Below are positions 22,106 to 33,194 of a stretch of 64,000 nt of DNA, piece after piece. The position numbers and the translations under genes were made by a program. The notes beneath the pieces were generated by a model. That model did not search any database. It had not been told where the DNA came from and saw nothing but the letters and a program-made list of their open reading frames with translations. The first letter of the stretch is position 1. Each line of letters starts with the position of its first letter. This DNA comes from Petaurus breviceps papuanus (lineage: Eukaryota > Chordata > Mammalia > Diprotodontia > Petauridae): positions 74,149,461 through 74,213,460 of the forward strand of contig JAMXIF010001253.1 in the NCBI GenBank assembly GCA_028583685.1. The letters run 5' to 3'.

Positions 22106-23253
22106 ATTGTAATTTAAAAAATTTTTTTCTTCAGTGCTTCCATACCTTCTTTTCCATTTGGTCAATTGTACTTTTTAAGGCATTCCTTTCTTCAGTGAAT
22201 TTTTATACCTGTTTTTCTTTTGAATAGCTCTGCTTTTTAAGGAATTCTTCTCTTCAGTGAATTTTGTATTTTTTTTTCTGTTTGACCAATTCAGTTTTTT
22301 TAAGGTGTTATTTTCTTCAGCATTTTTTGTGCCTCTTTTTACCAAACTGTTGACTCTTCTTGAATCTCCTTCATTTCTTTTACCCATTTCCCCACTCTGT
22401 CTCTCATTTAATTTTAAAAATACTTTTTAGTTCTTGCAGGGTCTGAGACCAATTAACATACGTTTTTGAGGTTTTTCAGGTAGCTGCTTTGATATCATTG
22501 TCTTTGTCTGAGTTTGTGTTTTGATCTTTCCTATCACTACAGTAACTTTCTACCAGATTTTTTTATGTTTGCTCATTTTTTCCAGTCTTTTTCTTAACTT
22601 TTAACTTTATGTTGTGTTCTGCTCTCAAGATAGAGAAGCACTGTCCCAAGCTTCAGGTTTTTCATGCTGTTCAGAGCTAGTTCTAGGGTATTTATAAGTT
22701 TCAATTCTTCCAAGATGTTATGATATAAGAAGAGGTATGGTCAGTATTCTCCTGGTCTGTGCTCTAATCTGTAAGAGACCACAAACTCTCTTTTCCACAC
22801 TGGAACTATGACCCAGAACCCCACCTGAGCAATGCAAGAGCCCTGCACCCAGTGCCAGAAAACAATCTCTTGTTATCTCCTTCTGACCACCCCCTTACCC
22901 TCTATGGACTGAAAGCTAGAGAAGTCTCAGCTGCTACTGATTCTGCCACTCCTAAAACCTACTTCTTGTTTGCTGGGGTATGGCCTATGCTGGATTGCAC
23001 TCTACTCTCACTCCATTCTGATAGACATTTATTGGTGACCTAAGTTGCCATCCATTTACTGGTTCTGCTCCATTTAGAGAAATTATTTTAATGTTGTTTG
23101 GAGGGGTATTTGGGAGAGGTCAGACAAGTCTGTCTTTATTCCTCCAACTTTGCTTTGTCCTTGTCTATCTATATCTTAATAAATTATGTATCTATCTCTC
23201 TATCTAATAATCCACCTATCTATCATTTATGTCTGTCATTCTACTTACCTATC

Positions 23254-23312
<59 letters not shown>

Positions 23313-23313
23313 C
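23254..23313. repeat. (TATC)n tetranucleotide array
   Basis: About 14 uninterrupted TATC units, with decayed units upstream (23,165-23,250). It adjoins the 5' end of the host L1 and is likely polymorphic. Confidence 0.95.
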
Positions 23314-23319
23314 TTAGGG

Positions 23320-24240
23320 AAAAAGATATTTTTATCATCTATAATGGATAATAAAGAAGGAATAAACTTGACAAATCTATTTCTATACTTAGGACCAGTG
23401 CTTCAGGTACCTACAATAAGACTTGAGAACAGCAACTTTCAGGTCATTTTGTTCTGGGTCTATATTCATTGAGCAACTTTTTGCTGCAAGTAATCTCTTC
23501 TAATGGGAAGAGAATGGACTGACTATCCAAAATGAGAATCTGAACTTATTGCAGTTCCATTTATCCTTGCAAATTACTAAATTGACATTCTGCTTTGTGA
23601 ACGAGTCTCTAGTGAGTTTGGTTAGTGGGAATGAGTTCTGTGAAGCTTGATCAACTCTGGATGGGTTGATAAAATTGAAGTACAGAGCCTGCTGGGCTTT
23701 GAACCAAAACCATGGCTCCTGAGGCAATCCCACCAGTGCGCTGCTATTGCAAGAATCCCATAATGAACAGCCACCTCCTCCTTTTATCTTTTCTACTTTT
23801 TCTTTAATGTCAATATACACATATATAATAGAAGACTGGCTAGTTTAAAATGTATTTTGTAGAACTTTTTATATCAATAATCATTTTTTGCAAATCTAGT
23901 TTTTCTATATAAAAACACCTCTATTCATGAAGAAAATACCTTCCAGTAACATATCTCATTGTCAGAAACTTCATTACCAGAGACAGAAATCATAGAAAGC
24001 AGAGGAATGCATTTTAGAACAGTAGAAAAAGTGGTTTCAGTACAAAAACAACATTAATTATTAACCAAAAATATCACACAAAAGTTGATTGTCATTGACA
24101 GGTCTGCTACTAGACTTGTCTTTGACTTATGGGTATGCATGTTAAAAAGGCAGCAAGTAGATTTCTCCTCTCACTCCCCTCCTTTCCTATGTCCTGGTCT
24201 TTGAATCTCAGCATAAAATGCATCAAATTAATTAAGAATT
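23320..24240. other. Unassigned sequence
   Basis: No gene or named repeat recognised over about 900 bp. Confidence 0.5.
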
Positions 24241-24244
24241 GGTA

Positions 24245-24440
24245 TTAGTTATGAATGTAACAGTACAAAGAGCACTGTTCTTAAAATCCAAGGACCTGGA
24301 TTTTATGCAAGCTCTGACTCTTGCTGTATGACCATGAGTAAGTCACTTAATTTGCCTATGTCACAATTTCCTTAGCTGTAAAATGAGTGAGTAAGATTAG
24401 ATAATCAGAGCTCCCTTCATAGTTTAATCCCAATTTTATA
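24245..24440 (+). repeat. CORE/MIR-type SINE
   Basis: The head remnant ccaaggacctggattttatg is followed by gaccatgagtaagtcactta and ttccttagctgtaaaatgag. Old. Confidence 0.7.
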
Positions 24441-24764
24441 TCTATTGCCCTTCCAATGCTTGAAGGTAACTATTATCTTTCCTTTTCATTTTTTGTCCTT
24501 TTGAGACTAAATGTCCCTGTCTCTTTATATTCCTTACAATGAGACAAAGACTTAACACATGTTCCAGATGTGAGGTGACCTTCTGAGAAAACAGTAGAGC
24601 TATTAGTTCCTTTGTTATGGGTACTCTACTTTCATTAATGTACTATAAGATGATGTTAATTTTTATTGGCAACCAAAACATATTGTTGGCTCATGTTGAG
24701 CTTATTTTTAATTTAATTTAATTAATTTAATTTTCAAAATATCTTTTTCACATAAACTGTGGAA

Positions 24765-24985
24765 GGAAGTATGTATAATACACTGGAAAGTCTGCTAGAC
24801 ATGGAATCAGCAGCGAAGTTTCAATCTCAGCTCTGACTCTGACACTGTAATCATAAGCAAGTAACTTAATATCTCTAAGCTTTGATTGAAACATCTATAA
24901 AATGGAGCTAATAGTATTCATGCTATTATGTTGTGAAGAAAGCATTTTCTTTAACCTTAAAGCACTATATGTTTATTATGTAAGA
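24765..24985 (+). repeat. CORE-type SINE
   Basis: Shows ctagacatggaatcagcagc, aagcaagtaacttaatatct, atctataaaatggagctaat and the tail aaccttaaagcactatatg. Confidence 0.7.
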
Positions 24986-24987
24986 AG

Positions 24988-25420
24988 CACAGTGGCATAA
25001 TGACTAATAGTCATACTTTGGGTCAGAAAGATCTGGGTTCAAATCCTGATTCTAATACTTGCTAAATATATTACCATCTGGCAAATCATTTAACTATTCC
25101 TTTTCCCCTCCATAGGGTGCTGGGCCTGGAGTAAGGAAGACCTGAGTTCAAATCTCACTTCAGACACTTACTAGTTGGGTGACCCTGGGCAAGTCACTTT
25201 ACCTCTCTCTATGTCAGTTTTCTCATCTGAAAAATGGAGATAACCATACCATGTACCTCCCAGAATCATTGTGAAGATCAAATGAGATAATATTGTAAAG
25301 CTCTTAGGACAATACTTGGCATATTATAGGTGCTTTAGAAAAATTGTTAACATATGTAAAACAAAAGTTATTTCTACAGTACTTACCTCACAGGGTTGTT
25401 ACAAGGTTCTAATAAGAGTA
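24988..25420 (+). repeat. CORE-SINE split by a second CORE-SINE
   Basis: The outer copy begins agcacagtggcataatgact and gggttcaaatcctgattcta, stops near 25,112, and resumes at about 25,365 with cagtacttacctcacagggt. The inner copy (about 25,113-25,360) has its own head (gctgggcctggagtaaggaa), core (gaccctgggcaagtcacttt) and tail (gataatattgtaaagctctt). Both are ancient; the inner one is the younger. Confidence 0.7.
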
Positions 25421-25559
25421 CTCTCTCCTCTGTCCCTCATCTGCCACAGTAACTTCACTCCTAGAGGCTGTGCAGGACCCTGAAGCATATTTCCCATGTG
25501 TAACTGTACTCAACAACTACAAGCTGTGGGCATGCATATTTTATTGAGTTTATTCTTCA

Positions 25560-25665
25560 GTTCAGTTCAACAAATGTTCACTATTCAACAGTCAGTGCTA
25601 AATATTTGCAAGGCACTGTGTTCAGCAGTGCAGATACAAAGATGAACAATGACAGTTGCCATAGT
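25560..25665 (-). repeat. L2 3'-end fragment
   Basis: Reads on plus as gtgctaaatatttgcaaggc and gcagatacaaagatgaacaa, the antisense of the L2 3' end. Confidence 0.6.
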
Positions 25666-25736
25666 CAAGAAACTTGTAACTTAGTCAGAAGCATGAGACA
25701 TCCACAAATAACAGGAACACCCACCACAATAACCAT

Positions 25737-25968
25737 AATGAGAGCTGGGATTCATATGAGTTTTTTCAAGTTTGCAAAATGTTTTCTAGGCAATACCTAA
25801 TTTGTGCCTCACAGCACCACTGTAACCAGATAACATAGGTCTTATTAAACTCATTTTATAGAAAAGAAAATCAAAAAGTACCTTATCCATGGTCACATGA
25901 TTGATAATTTTCAAAGATTTCAACCCAAGATCTCCTGACTGCAAGTCAAACACACACTCTTTCTCTCT
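25737..25968 (-). repeat. CORE/MIR-type SINE
   Basis: Antisense tail and core: caagtttgcaaaatgttttc, gtgcctcacagcaccactgt, aactcattttatagaaaaga, and a head remnant caagatctcctgactgcaag. It ends at the Tigger element. Confidence 0.7.
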
Positions 25969-25971
25969 ATA

Positions 25972-26615
25972 CAGGCATACCTTGTTTTATTGTGTTTCAT
26001 TTTATAGCACTTTGAAGATGTTGTGTTTTGTACAAATTGAAGGTTTGTTGCAACCCTGTGTTGAGAAAGTCTATTGGTGCCATTTTTCCAAAGCACGTGC
26101 TCACCTTGTATCTCTGTGTCACATTTTGGTAATTCTCCCAACACTTCAAACTTTTTCATTATTAATTAGATCTGTTTGGTGATCTGCAATCAGTGATTTT
26201 GGATGTTGCTATTGTCCTTGTTTTGAAGTACAATTAAGTACACCCATAGAAAGCAGTGAAACTAATCCAGATTGGTTATTGCAGTCTCTCTCCCTATCCT
26301 CAGCCTTGCCATTCCCTGAGACACAATAATATTGAAATTACCCTACAATAACTTCTAAATGTTCAAGTGAAAGGAAGTCTATCAATGCAACAAACTTCTT
26401 TGTTGTCTGATTTCAAGAAATTACTGCAACTGTCTCAACTTTCAGCAACCACTTCTCTGATCAGTCTGCAGCCATCAACATCAGGACAAGACCCTCCAGC
26501 AACAAAAAAGATTATGATGGCTCAGATGATAGCATTTTTTAGCCATAAAGTTTTTTTTTTTAAATAAGGCATGTATATTGTTTTTCCAACATAATGCTAT
26601 TGCATACTTAATAGA

Positions 26616-26652
<37 letters not shown>

Positions 26653-26744
26653 CTTTTATATACACCAAGAAACCAAAAAATTCATGTGATTTGATTTATT
26701 GAGGTGGTCTGGAACCGAACCACGATATCTCCAAGGTATGCCTG
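25972..26744. mobile_element. Tigger1-like (pogo group) DNA transposon, internally deleted
   Basis: A 773-bp element bounded by TA at 25,970-25,971 and 26,745-26,746. The termini caggcatacctt and aaggtatgcctg are inverted repeats. Inside, cacattttggtaattctccc, gtggtctggaaccgaaccac and cagccatcaacatcaggaca correspond to stretches I recognise from the eutherian Tigger1 consensus (about 2.4 kb). The catalytic core of the transposase is absent. A plus-strand frame (26,367-26,567) covers part of the terminal region and includes SATTSLISLQPSTSGQDPP. A (TA)n run sits at 26,617-26,650. Confidence 0.85.
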
Positions 26745-26746
26745 TA

Positions 26747-28586
26747 CAAATTATATTGTGATAAGCTCCATAGGGGTGGTCTGCATAGCCTGAGAGATTC
26801 TAGGAGGGAGTGGTTCCCTTTTAGTTAATATATTAGGGAAGGCTTCATATCCCAACTGGGCCTAAGAGAAATATTTCAATAGACAGAGACAGGGAGAGTT
26901 CCTGTTTCCAGCAATAGCAAAATCTACTCTAGTTAAGACAGTGTGGTAGGTATTCAGGAAATGCTTGTTGATTGAACTGGCTTGGATAACTTTGGATTTC
27001 TCAGTGTTATTTAAAAAAAAAACACCTTTTAGTAATCTCAACACAACTTTGCATGACAAGACAGCCTTTCCCCAACACGATTTAATTCAATGTCAACATT
27101 CATGACAACCATAAGTGCTTTAGGCTAAAATCATCTTAATCATTTTCAAATGTCAACTAGAGCTCAAATCAAGGACCAAGGACTAATATACTTAGAATAA
27201 TTTGAAGGTAACACAATTTCTGCAAGAATAAATATATTTCAAGCACTGCCTCTAGATTTTAATGATAAAGAAAAGAGGCTTTTTTAGCCACACATTCACC
27301 TCCAATGCAAAAAGAAAAGAAAAAAAAAAGCTAGGAAAAACATTTTGAAGCAGATAATTCTGATTTGTAGGACATAGATAATAAATAATAAGATTCTCCA
27401 GTGCTTCCATACTTGAAGTCTTTTTGGAAGTGAGTACTATACAAAAGCTTTGCTAATCTGCATGACTTTACACTGTGTGTTATATATATATATCCATCTG
27501 GCTCACCCTATACTGCTTTGTTAACCTTTTCTTCTATAACTTTCATTTCTAAATGAAGCCCAAAGACTCCCCAGATCATCTTTTCAATAATCTTTCTCAT
27601 TTCAGCATGTTCACAAATGCTTCCTGACTTGAATATCTTCATGAACAAGGAAGCTGAGAAGCTTCATTAAAAAAAAAATAATACTTTGGGTTCTCTTATC
27701 ATTCCAACGGTTAATTAGATTTATTCAACGGAAGTTGTCATGTTAAGCTTGCAATATTCAGGACATATTAATTTTGTGGTTCATTATGCAATTATGATAA
27801 GTTTTAATTATTAAGCATGTTAGCTGATAGTATGTTGCCTAGACATTTCCTACTTCTCACTCTCCACCTGGCAATCTTTTGGTAAAAATTTAGATCCCTG
27901 TTGCACATAGTGTTGCAAGTAAGGCTGTTGATCAAAGATGGCAGTAACTAGTCTAAAGGGCCTGAGGCATTTCTAAGGACGCATATGCTTTGAAGTGCAG
28001 CAACAAGAACATACTAACCTCTTCGGGGAAAAGGATTGCAAGCAGCAATCAGACATGACCATCTAATGTTGAAGATCAAAGGGTATTGACTGAAATCGTC
28101 AGTTGCCATAGCTACAATGCTCTGTGAATTTACTATAGTTCTCTTATTACAAGCACCAGCTTTAGAGTCAAGACTTGCTTTATTGACTAGAGGGGTTATC
28201 TGCTCACTAAAGTCTGGGAGTTTGCTGAAATGTCTTGAAGTTCATGTGGTTTTGCAAAATTGAATGTGATTCAGTAAATTAAAATACAGTGTTCTTCTAG
28301 GCACATGGTCATCATTTGCACTAACTCTTATAGCTTTTATTATGTGCAAAATATCCTACAAGTGGAGCTTCAGGGACAGGCCATTTTTATAAAATTACAT
28401 CTTTAAAGGCAGCTTCTTGATTGAGGAGGAAAGCCTGAAACATTTTCAATAATTCAGTTGATAGAATCAGACCAGACAAGCCTAGTATAAATTGTATCCC
28501 ATCCGTTTCAATCTTGCCACCAAGTGGATTTCTGAAGACAATTTTTTGGTGCCCCAAATTCTTTCTCATTATATTACATTTAGTTC
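26747..28586. other. Repeat-poor stretch, no gene found
   Basis: About 1.8 kb in which I recognise no transposable element beyond small AT runs and an A-run near 27,315. Homeodomain-type TAATTA cores cluster at about 27,710-27,830 (ggttaattagattta, gttttaattattaagc). It may include conserved non-coding sequence, but this cannot be decided from one genome. No open frame of convincing length or composition. Confidence 0.5.
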
Positions 28587-28601
28587 TCAAAAGTTTCTTT
28601 T

Positions 28602-28762
28602 TTTTTTTTTTTTTTAAGCAATCGGGGTTAAGTAACTTGCTCAAGGTTACACGGCCAGGTGTTTCTGGGTGGGTGCTAAGTGTCTGAGCCCGGGATTCGA
28701 TCTCCAGGTCATCCTGACACTGGAGCCAGTGCTCTTACTCGCTGTGCTGCCTGGCCGCCCCA
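28602..28762 (-). repeat. tRNA-derived SINE with exact target duplication
   Basis: A T-run, then gcaatcggggttaagtaact, cggccaggtgtttctgggtg, gggattcgatctccaggtca, and ending gctgcctggccgcccca. Flanked by exact 15-bp copies of tcaaaagtttctttt at 28,587-28,601 and 28,763-28,777. Several CpG sites survive and the duplication is intact, so this is a young copy by the standards of this window. Confidence 0.92.
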
Positions 28763-29019
28763 TCAAAAGTTTCTTTTATACACCTACCTCCTACTTTAAA
28801 ACTATCAAGAATATGGGAAAAATAGTATTTTTAAAAATACACCAAAAATCTTTTACAATCATTTTTCCCCTTGTTTCTCAAAGGAATAGGGTAACATACC
28901 TGTTACATTGTATCAGGTATTATTATAGTTAAATTGGATTTTGTTTATCAGAGGTGTACAAAATTAAGGAAAAAGCAGTTAGTATGTTCCCTCTAAAAAA
29001 ATGTCTCACCCTTAAGAAC

Positions 29020-29480
29020 CATGTGAATGAAGGACCAGCCTTGCAGTCAAGTATACCTGAGTTCAAGTCCTTCCTCTGACGCATACTAAGTATGGGACTG
29101 TGGGTAAGTCTCTTGACCTCTTATTGTTCTTGGGCAAGCAACCCTCTTAGACAATAAGTTCAAATGAGCTAATGATCTTCATTAGCAGAGAAAGTATAAA
29201 TGCCAGGAGTTTTGATGAAATAATAGGGTCAGACTATTCCGGCCACCACCATCCTATCCTCAAAATATTTTCTCTTACCAAGAATTAGACAAGGAGAACC
29301 ACCTGGATTCAAATTCTGACTCTGTCTCTTAACTATGTGTATGATCTTTGACCATCCATTACTTCCCTGGTCCTTGGTTTGCACATCCATAAAGGGAGTC
29401 AATTAAACTGGACAATCTCTTAAAGTCTCTTCAAGTTTTAAATCCTATGATTGTCATCCTAAGATCTCTTTCAAATGATT
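29020..29480 (+). repeat. Two old CORE-type SINE fragments
   Basis: The first (about 29,020-29,240) has gcagtcaagtatacctgagt and tcaagtccttcctctgacg. The second (about 29,285-29,480) has tggattcaaattctgactct and tgatctttgaccatccatta. Their 3' parts are divergent. Confidence 0.6.
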
Positions 29481-29785
29481 CTAAAAGAAAAGATCAAATC
29501 TCCCTTTCAGCTGGAAAATGGCTAGAAAAAAAATTGTGGCGCATAAATGTAATGATGTTGTGCAGTAAGAAATGACAAATATGAAGAATTCAGAGAAAAG
29601 TAGGACAAGTTGTATGAACCAATGTGATAAACCAAAAGAATGGTATTCATAAGTCAGAGAGGCAGAATACTTAGTATGAGGGCAGAATGCTGTACCTCTT
29701 GTCAGATGCAGTCACAGCATTAGATATTTTTGCTTAATTTGTTTTTGTTGTTGTTACAAGTGATCATTATAGGATTATAAATTAT
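29481..29785. other. Unassigned sequence
   Basis: Contains caaatctccctttcagctgg and cagtaagaaatgacaaatat, which vaguely resemble an L1 3' end; not assigned. Confidence 0.4.
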
Positions 29786-29789
29786 ATAA

Positions 29790-29960
29790 GAGCCATTTGG
29801 GGCCATCTATTCCAATCTCTTCATTTTATAAATGAGGAAACTGAGGCCCAGAAAGATTAAAAGTGTTATCTGTACTCAGGTAGTAAATGAGAAATATAAT
29901 TTGAACTTAAGAGTCCCTGATTTCAAAGATTTCTCTTTCTTCAGTTTTTCACTATCAAGA
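29790..29960 (-). repeat. CORE-type SINE
   Basis: Reads on plus as gccatctattccaatctctt, aatgaggaaactgaggccca and gagtccctgatttcaaagat, an antisense core and head. Confidence 0.7.
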
Positions 29961-30024
29961 CCATGAAGATTTTCAGTAAAACTATGGTTTGTCTTTTTGT
30001 TTTTTTAAGAATCTTGTGTGAGAA

Positions 30025-30175
30025 GGGCAGCTAGGTGGTGCAGGGAATAGAACACTGGCCCTGGAGTCAGTATGACCTGCGTTCAAATCCAGCCTCAGAC
30101 ATTTAACACTTGGCCTTGGGCAAGTCACAACCCCAATTGCCCTGCCTTCCCCCCTCCAAAAAGCAAAAAAAAAAA
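30025..30175 (+). repeat. tRNA/CORE SINE
   Basis: Starts gggcagctaggtggtgcagg, then ctggccctggagtcagtatg, cgttcaaatccagcctcaga, and ends in an A-run. Near-copies aatcttgtgtgaga (left) and aatcctgtgggaga (right) are the target duplication. Confidence 0.88.
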
Positions 30176-30189
30176 ATCCTGTGGGAGAA

Positions 30190-30655
30190 ATAAATTCTGG
30201 GATGTGTAAATAACAACAGCCTTTGTTTAGCTTTCATTTTACATCCTATCCTTTGCCTATTCTGAACGTTGAATGATGCTTCTGAGATATAATGATGAGG
30301 AGTTTGTCCATGTTTTACTGAGTGGAGCTGCCTTTGTGCAAATCCATTCCTGCTCTCTCTTCTTTGTGATTATGTACCAGTCAGCTTAAAAGCCACATGT
30401 AGCTGATAAGAATTTATGGCTACGAAACAGAGGAGACTCATTGGATCATTCAGGGGAGGGGACCACTATCTAATACTCTGTTACCCATTCGCTTTAACTC
30501 CCTGAACTAAACAGCCATAACCGTTATTTACAACTCAAAGGACCTAGGATACAGGCAGTATGGTTCTCCCACACAGAGGGAGTATGCATTTCTTTTGACA
30601 TAGAGGGAGTATGGATTTCTTTTAAGTATAATATAATATCTATAATATCCCTATA
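30190..30655. other. Unassigned sequence
   Basis: Holds a short direct repeat (catagagggagtatggatttctttt after acagagggagtatgcatttctttt, about 30,574-30,624); otherwise nothing named. Confidence 0.5.
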
Positions 30656-30660
30656 ACTAT

Positions 30661-30671
30661 AAATATAAATA

Positions 30672-30724
<53 letters not shown>

Positions 30725-30734
30725 NNNNNNNNNN

Positions 30735-30780
<46 letters not shown>
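30661..30780. repeat. (TA)n microsatellite containing an assembly gap
   Basis: TA runs on both sides of a 10-N gap at 30,725-30,734, so the true array length is unknown. The chance frame across it has no meaning. Confidence 0.95.
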
Positions 30781-30784
<4 letters not shown>

Positions 30785-31770
30785 TATTCCCTTTGTCTAC
30801 AAGTAAAGGAAAGCATATAAGGTCAACCTCATGACAATAAACCATTTTCTTCCTGCAGCCAAAGTCATATCTTTCCCGATGTAATATCTACTTCTGGTAT
30901 AGGTCAGTAAAGTTTTAAAATATACTGCAATGTGGACTCACCAAAGACACACACACATTTACAGACTGGCAAAAAGGCACCCTCCCCTTCCCCCTCCCCT
31001 CTAGGATAAAAAAAAATGCACTTCCCTTAGGCTACATAGATTCACACAATTTCTGGCTTGCCCTTAAGTCAATAATGCTTTTCACTTGCTTGGGTATTGT
31101 ATGTTGTGGCCTTCAGGCGATGCACTTTAGGATTGCAAGGGAAAATCCCGAGTGTCTTTTCCTAAACCTTCCCTTTCCTTCCTCCCACCCTTACCCCCCT
31201 TTCTGGCCCATTTACCTCTATATCAAACAAGAACCCAAGATGACTTCTGAGAACTTGACAAAAGTTCAAATCAAGGAATTTCATAAGGGAAAAAGAAAAT
31301 TGTTTTTGAGATAAACAGCAGTGAGGGCAACATCAGGTTCTGCTGGGAATTAATATGCTTTTCAGCTGCTTTTGCTCTGAAGCAGCTTTGCTTTAATTTG
31401 GCAAGATTTTAAAATGTGGGTGGCTTTATTTTTTCCTGTTGGCTCATGAACCTTATTCCTATTTGGTGTAGAACAATAATTGTTGGCCAATATGTAGAAA
31501 TTCAGTGATAATACAAAACAAGTTGAAATGAATATGGCAGACTTGTTTCAAAATGGGTTGGCATTCCCCAGTGCCACTTCGGTCTGCAAAGAATTCAGCA
31601 AACTATGTCCTGTCATGTACAAGAAGCATGTTGGAAGTGTTCATATGGAGGAGAAATCTAATTTGGTTCTGGGAAAGTGACTGGACAATTTTGAATTCTT
31701 AATTGTCATCTCTTGAAAAAATCTTTTAAAAATTTAGAACTGACTCAAAACCTTAAGAAATTGAGTCTAT
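30785..31770. other. Repeat-poor stretch, no gene found
   Basis: About 1 kb without a recognisable element. The part 31,320-31,640 is balanced in composition (ggaattaatatgcttttcag, ggtgtagaacaataattgtt) and is a candidate conserved non-coding segment. The small frame 31,075-31,314 has no domain I recognise. Confidence 0.45.
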
Positions 31771-31784
31771 TTTCTAAGAAGCAA

Positions 31785-31860
31785 GTAGAATATAAGAACC
31801 TTGAGGGCAGGGACTGTCCAGTTTTTGTTCCTATGGTCTCTAGTCCCTAACATTCTAGAA
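31785..31860 (+). repeat. L2/MIR 3'-end fragment
   Basis: Shows aagaaccttgagggcaggga followed by ctatggtctctagtccctaa, typical of the L2 3' UTR. Confidence 0.65.
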
Positions 31861-31889
31861 CTTTTTTTTTTTCAAGCAAACCTGTGATT

Positions 31890-32215
31890 TCAATGACATA
31901 GGGAATATCCACTAAGGAAACTCCCTCCACCAATATAGAGTAATACCTTTACTGCAATTTATAGTCTCAGAGATACTTAGATATGAGTTACTTTAAAAAA
32001 TGACTGTTGAGTGCATGACCAGCTAGCTGGCTGGCTGGTTGTTTGGCTGGCTGGATGAAGGATGAACTTGGGCACAGAAAATTTGTGATCAAATTTGAGC
32101 TCCTTCATATACTCCTGTGTGACCTTGGACAAATCTGACCTCAGTGTCTTCAACTGTAAAATCCTCCCAAAGTCTAGCTCAAACTCACAGGGTTATTATG
32201 AGGAACAAATTAACT
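31890..32215. repeat. Old SINE fragments on both strands
   Basis: At 31,890-31,985 (minus): gaaactccctccaccaatat and tttatagtctcagagatact, same family as 5,590. At about 32,035-32,215 (plus): gtgtgaccttggacaaatct and actcacagggttattatgag. A small (CTGG)n run lies at 32,020-32,055. Confidence 0.6.
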
Positions 32216-32624
32216 TTAGATGGAAGGGTTATTCAATTGACAGCTCTTCTCTGATTCTTAACTCAATTTGAATGGAATAAGCACAGAAGAGAGGAGGTTG
32301 ACACTCTGTGGTAAGTACACCTTGAGAATCATCTGTGGAACCAAACTTGGAACCTCTTATTAAGTTATCAAGGATTTCAATCATTATTCTGGCCTTCCTT
32401 CATTTGCGACTTTTAAAAAATCTTAATTTTATGGAAATTTCATTTTGCTTAAATCTTAGTCAACTTATAATTAATGCTACAAACTGCTTTCTTCACAAAG
32501 GAAATAGGCTTAAAGTTCACATGTGACATTTTAGAGCTGGAAGGATCCTTAGAGTTCATCAAGTGCAATCTTCACATTTTATAAATGAGTAAACAGGCCC
32601 AGAGAAAGGATGTAGCTTAGGACA

Positions 32625-32770
32625 ATTATGGAAATATGTTTTACATGATTGCACATATATAATCTATTTAAAATTCTTGCCTTTTTAAGGAGGACAGAGG
32701 GGAGGGAGAGAAGAAGAAAATTTGGAATGCAAACTTCTTTTTAAATGAATGTTAAATATACTATTAAAAT
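32625..32770 (+). repeat. L1 3'-end fragment, plus strand
   Basis: gaaatatgttttacatgatt, gcacatatataatctattta and agaagaaaatttggaatgca match the L1 3' UTR. It abuts the minus-strand L1 end at 32,775, giving a tail-to-tail pair. Confidence 0.75.
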
Positions 32771-32774
32771 AGTG

Positions 32775-33108
32775 TTTTATTTTTTCCAATCATATATAAA
32801 GACAATTTTTAACACTCATTTTTTTAATAAGATTTTGAGTTTCAAATTTTTCTTCTCTCCCTCTCCTCACATTGATGAGTATTATATAACCTAATGGGAG
32901 GTAAAATCCCACAATGTTATTTGACCTAAGATGGTAAAAAATTTGATATAGGTTATATATGTGCAATCATATAAAATATATTTCCATATAAGTCATGTTG
33001 TGAAAGAAGAAATAGAACAAAAGGAAAAAAAACTACAAAAAAGTGAAAATCTTATACTTCAATTTGCCTTTGGAGTCCATGAGTTCTTTCTCTGGATGTG
33101 GATGGCAA
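32775..33108 (-). repeat. L1 3'-end fragment, minus strand, with 55-bp foreign insert
   Basis: gtgttttattttttccaatc, taagattttgagtttcaaat and tataagtcatgttgtgaaag are the antisense L1 3' UTR. Between ccctctcctc and gatggtaaaaaatttgat lies a segment (32,868-32,922) absent from other copies in the window. Confidence 0.8.
32868..32922 (+). repeat. Inverted duplicate of 34,352-34,406
   Basis: This segment and the reverse complement of 34,352-34,406 share cacattgatgagtatta, ataacctaatgggaggtaaaa-type and cccaca blocks, with only about five mismatches in 55 bp. See finding. Confidence 0.88.
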
Positions 33109-33194
33109 AAATTAAATACCATTTTTAAAAGACAAAGAAAAAAATGAAGGGAAGTGACTTACTCAAGGTCACAAAGCTGGCAGAGGCAGGTTTA

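Larger units (their letters stand above)
14520..23160 (-). repeat. Long L1 host element, invaded by six later insertions
   Basis: Minus-strand L1. From the right: 5' UTR (about 22,640-23,160), ORF1 (22,640 down to about 20,009), a pyrimidine-rich spacer (to about 19,000), the ORF2 endonuclease region (about 19,000-17,860, recognised by its antisense match to the mammalian L1 endonuclease segment), then the ORF2 C-terminus (17,860-17,446) and the 3' UTR (14,821-14,520). The reverse-transcriptase core is deleted. It carries the HAL1-type copy A, a SINE at 18,100, LTRs at 19,527 and 20,530, a SINE at 20,259 and a tRNA-type SINE at 21,944. Old and inactive. Confidence 0.8.

Noticed and set aside
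22852-23472. Plus frames as exons near the TATC array
   Set aside because: First is antisense to the L1 5' UTR, second translates the tetranucleotide repeat.
30657-30845. Ile/Tyr repeat protein frame
   Set aside because: Translation of a TA microsatellite across N bases.
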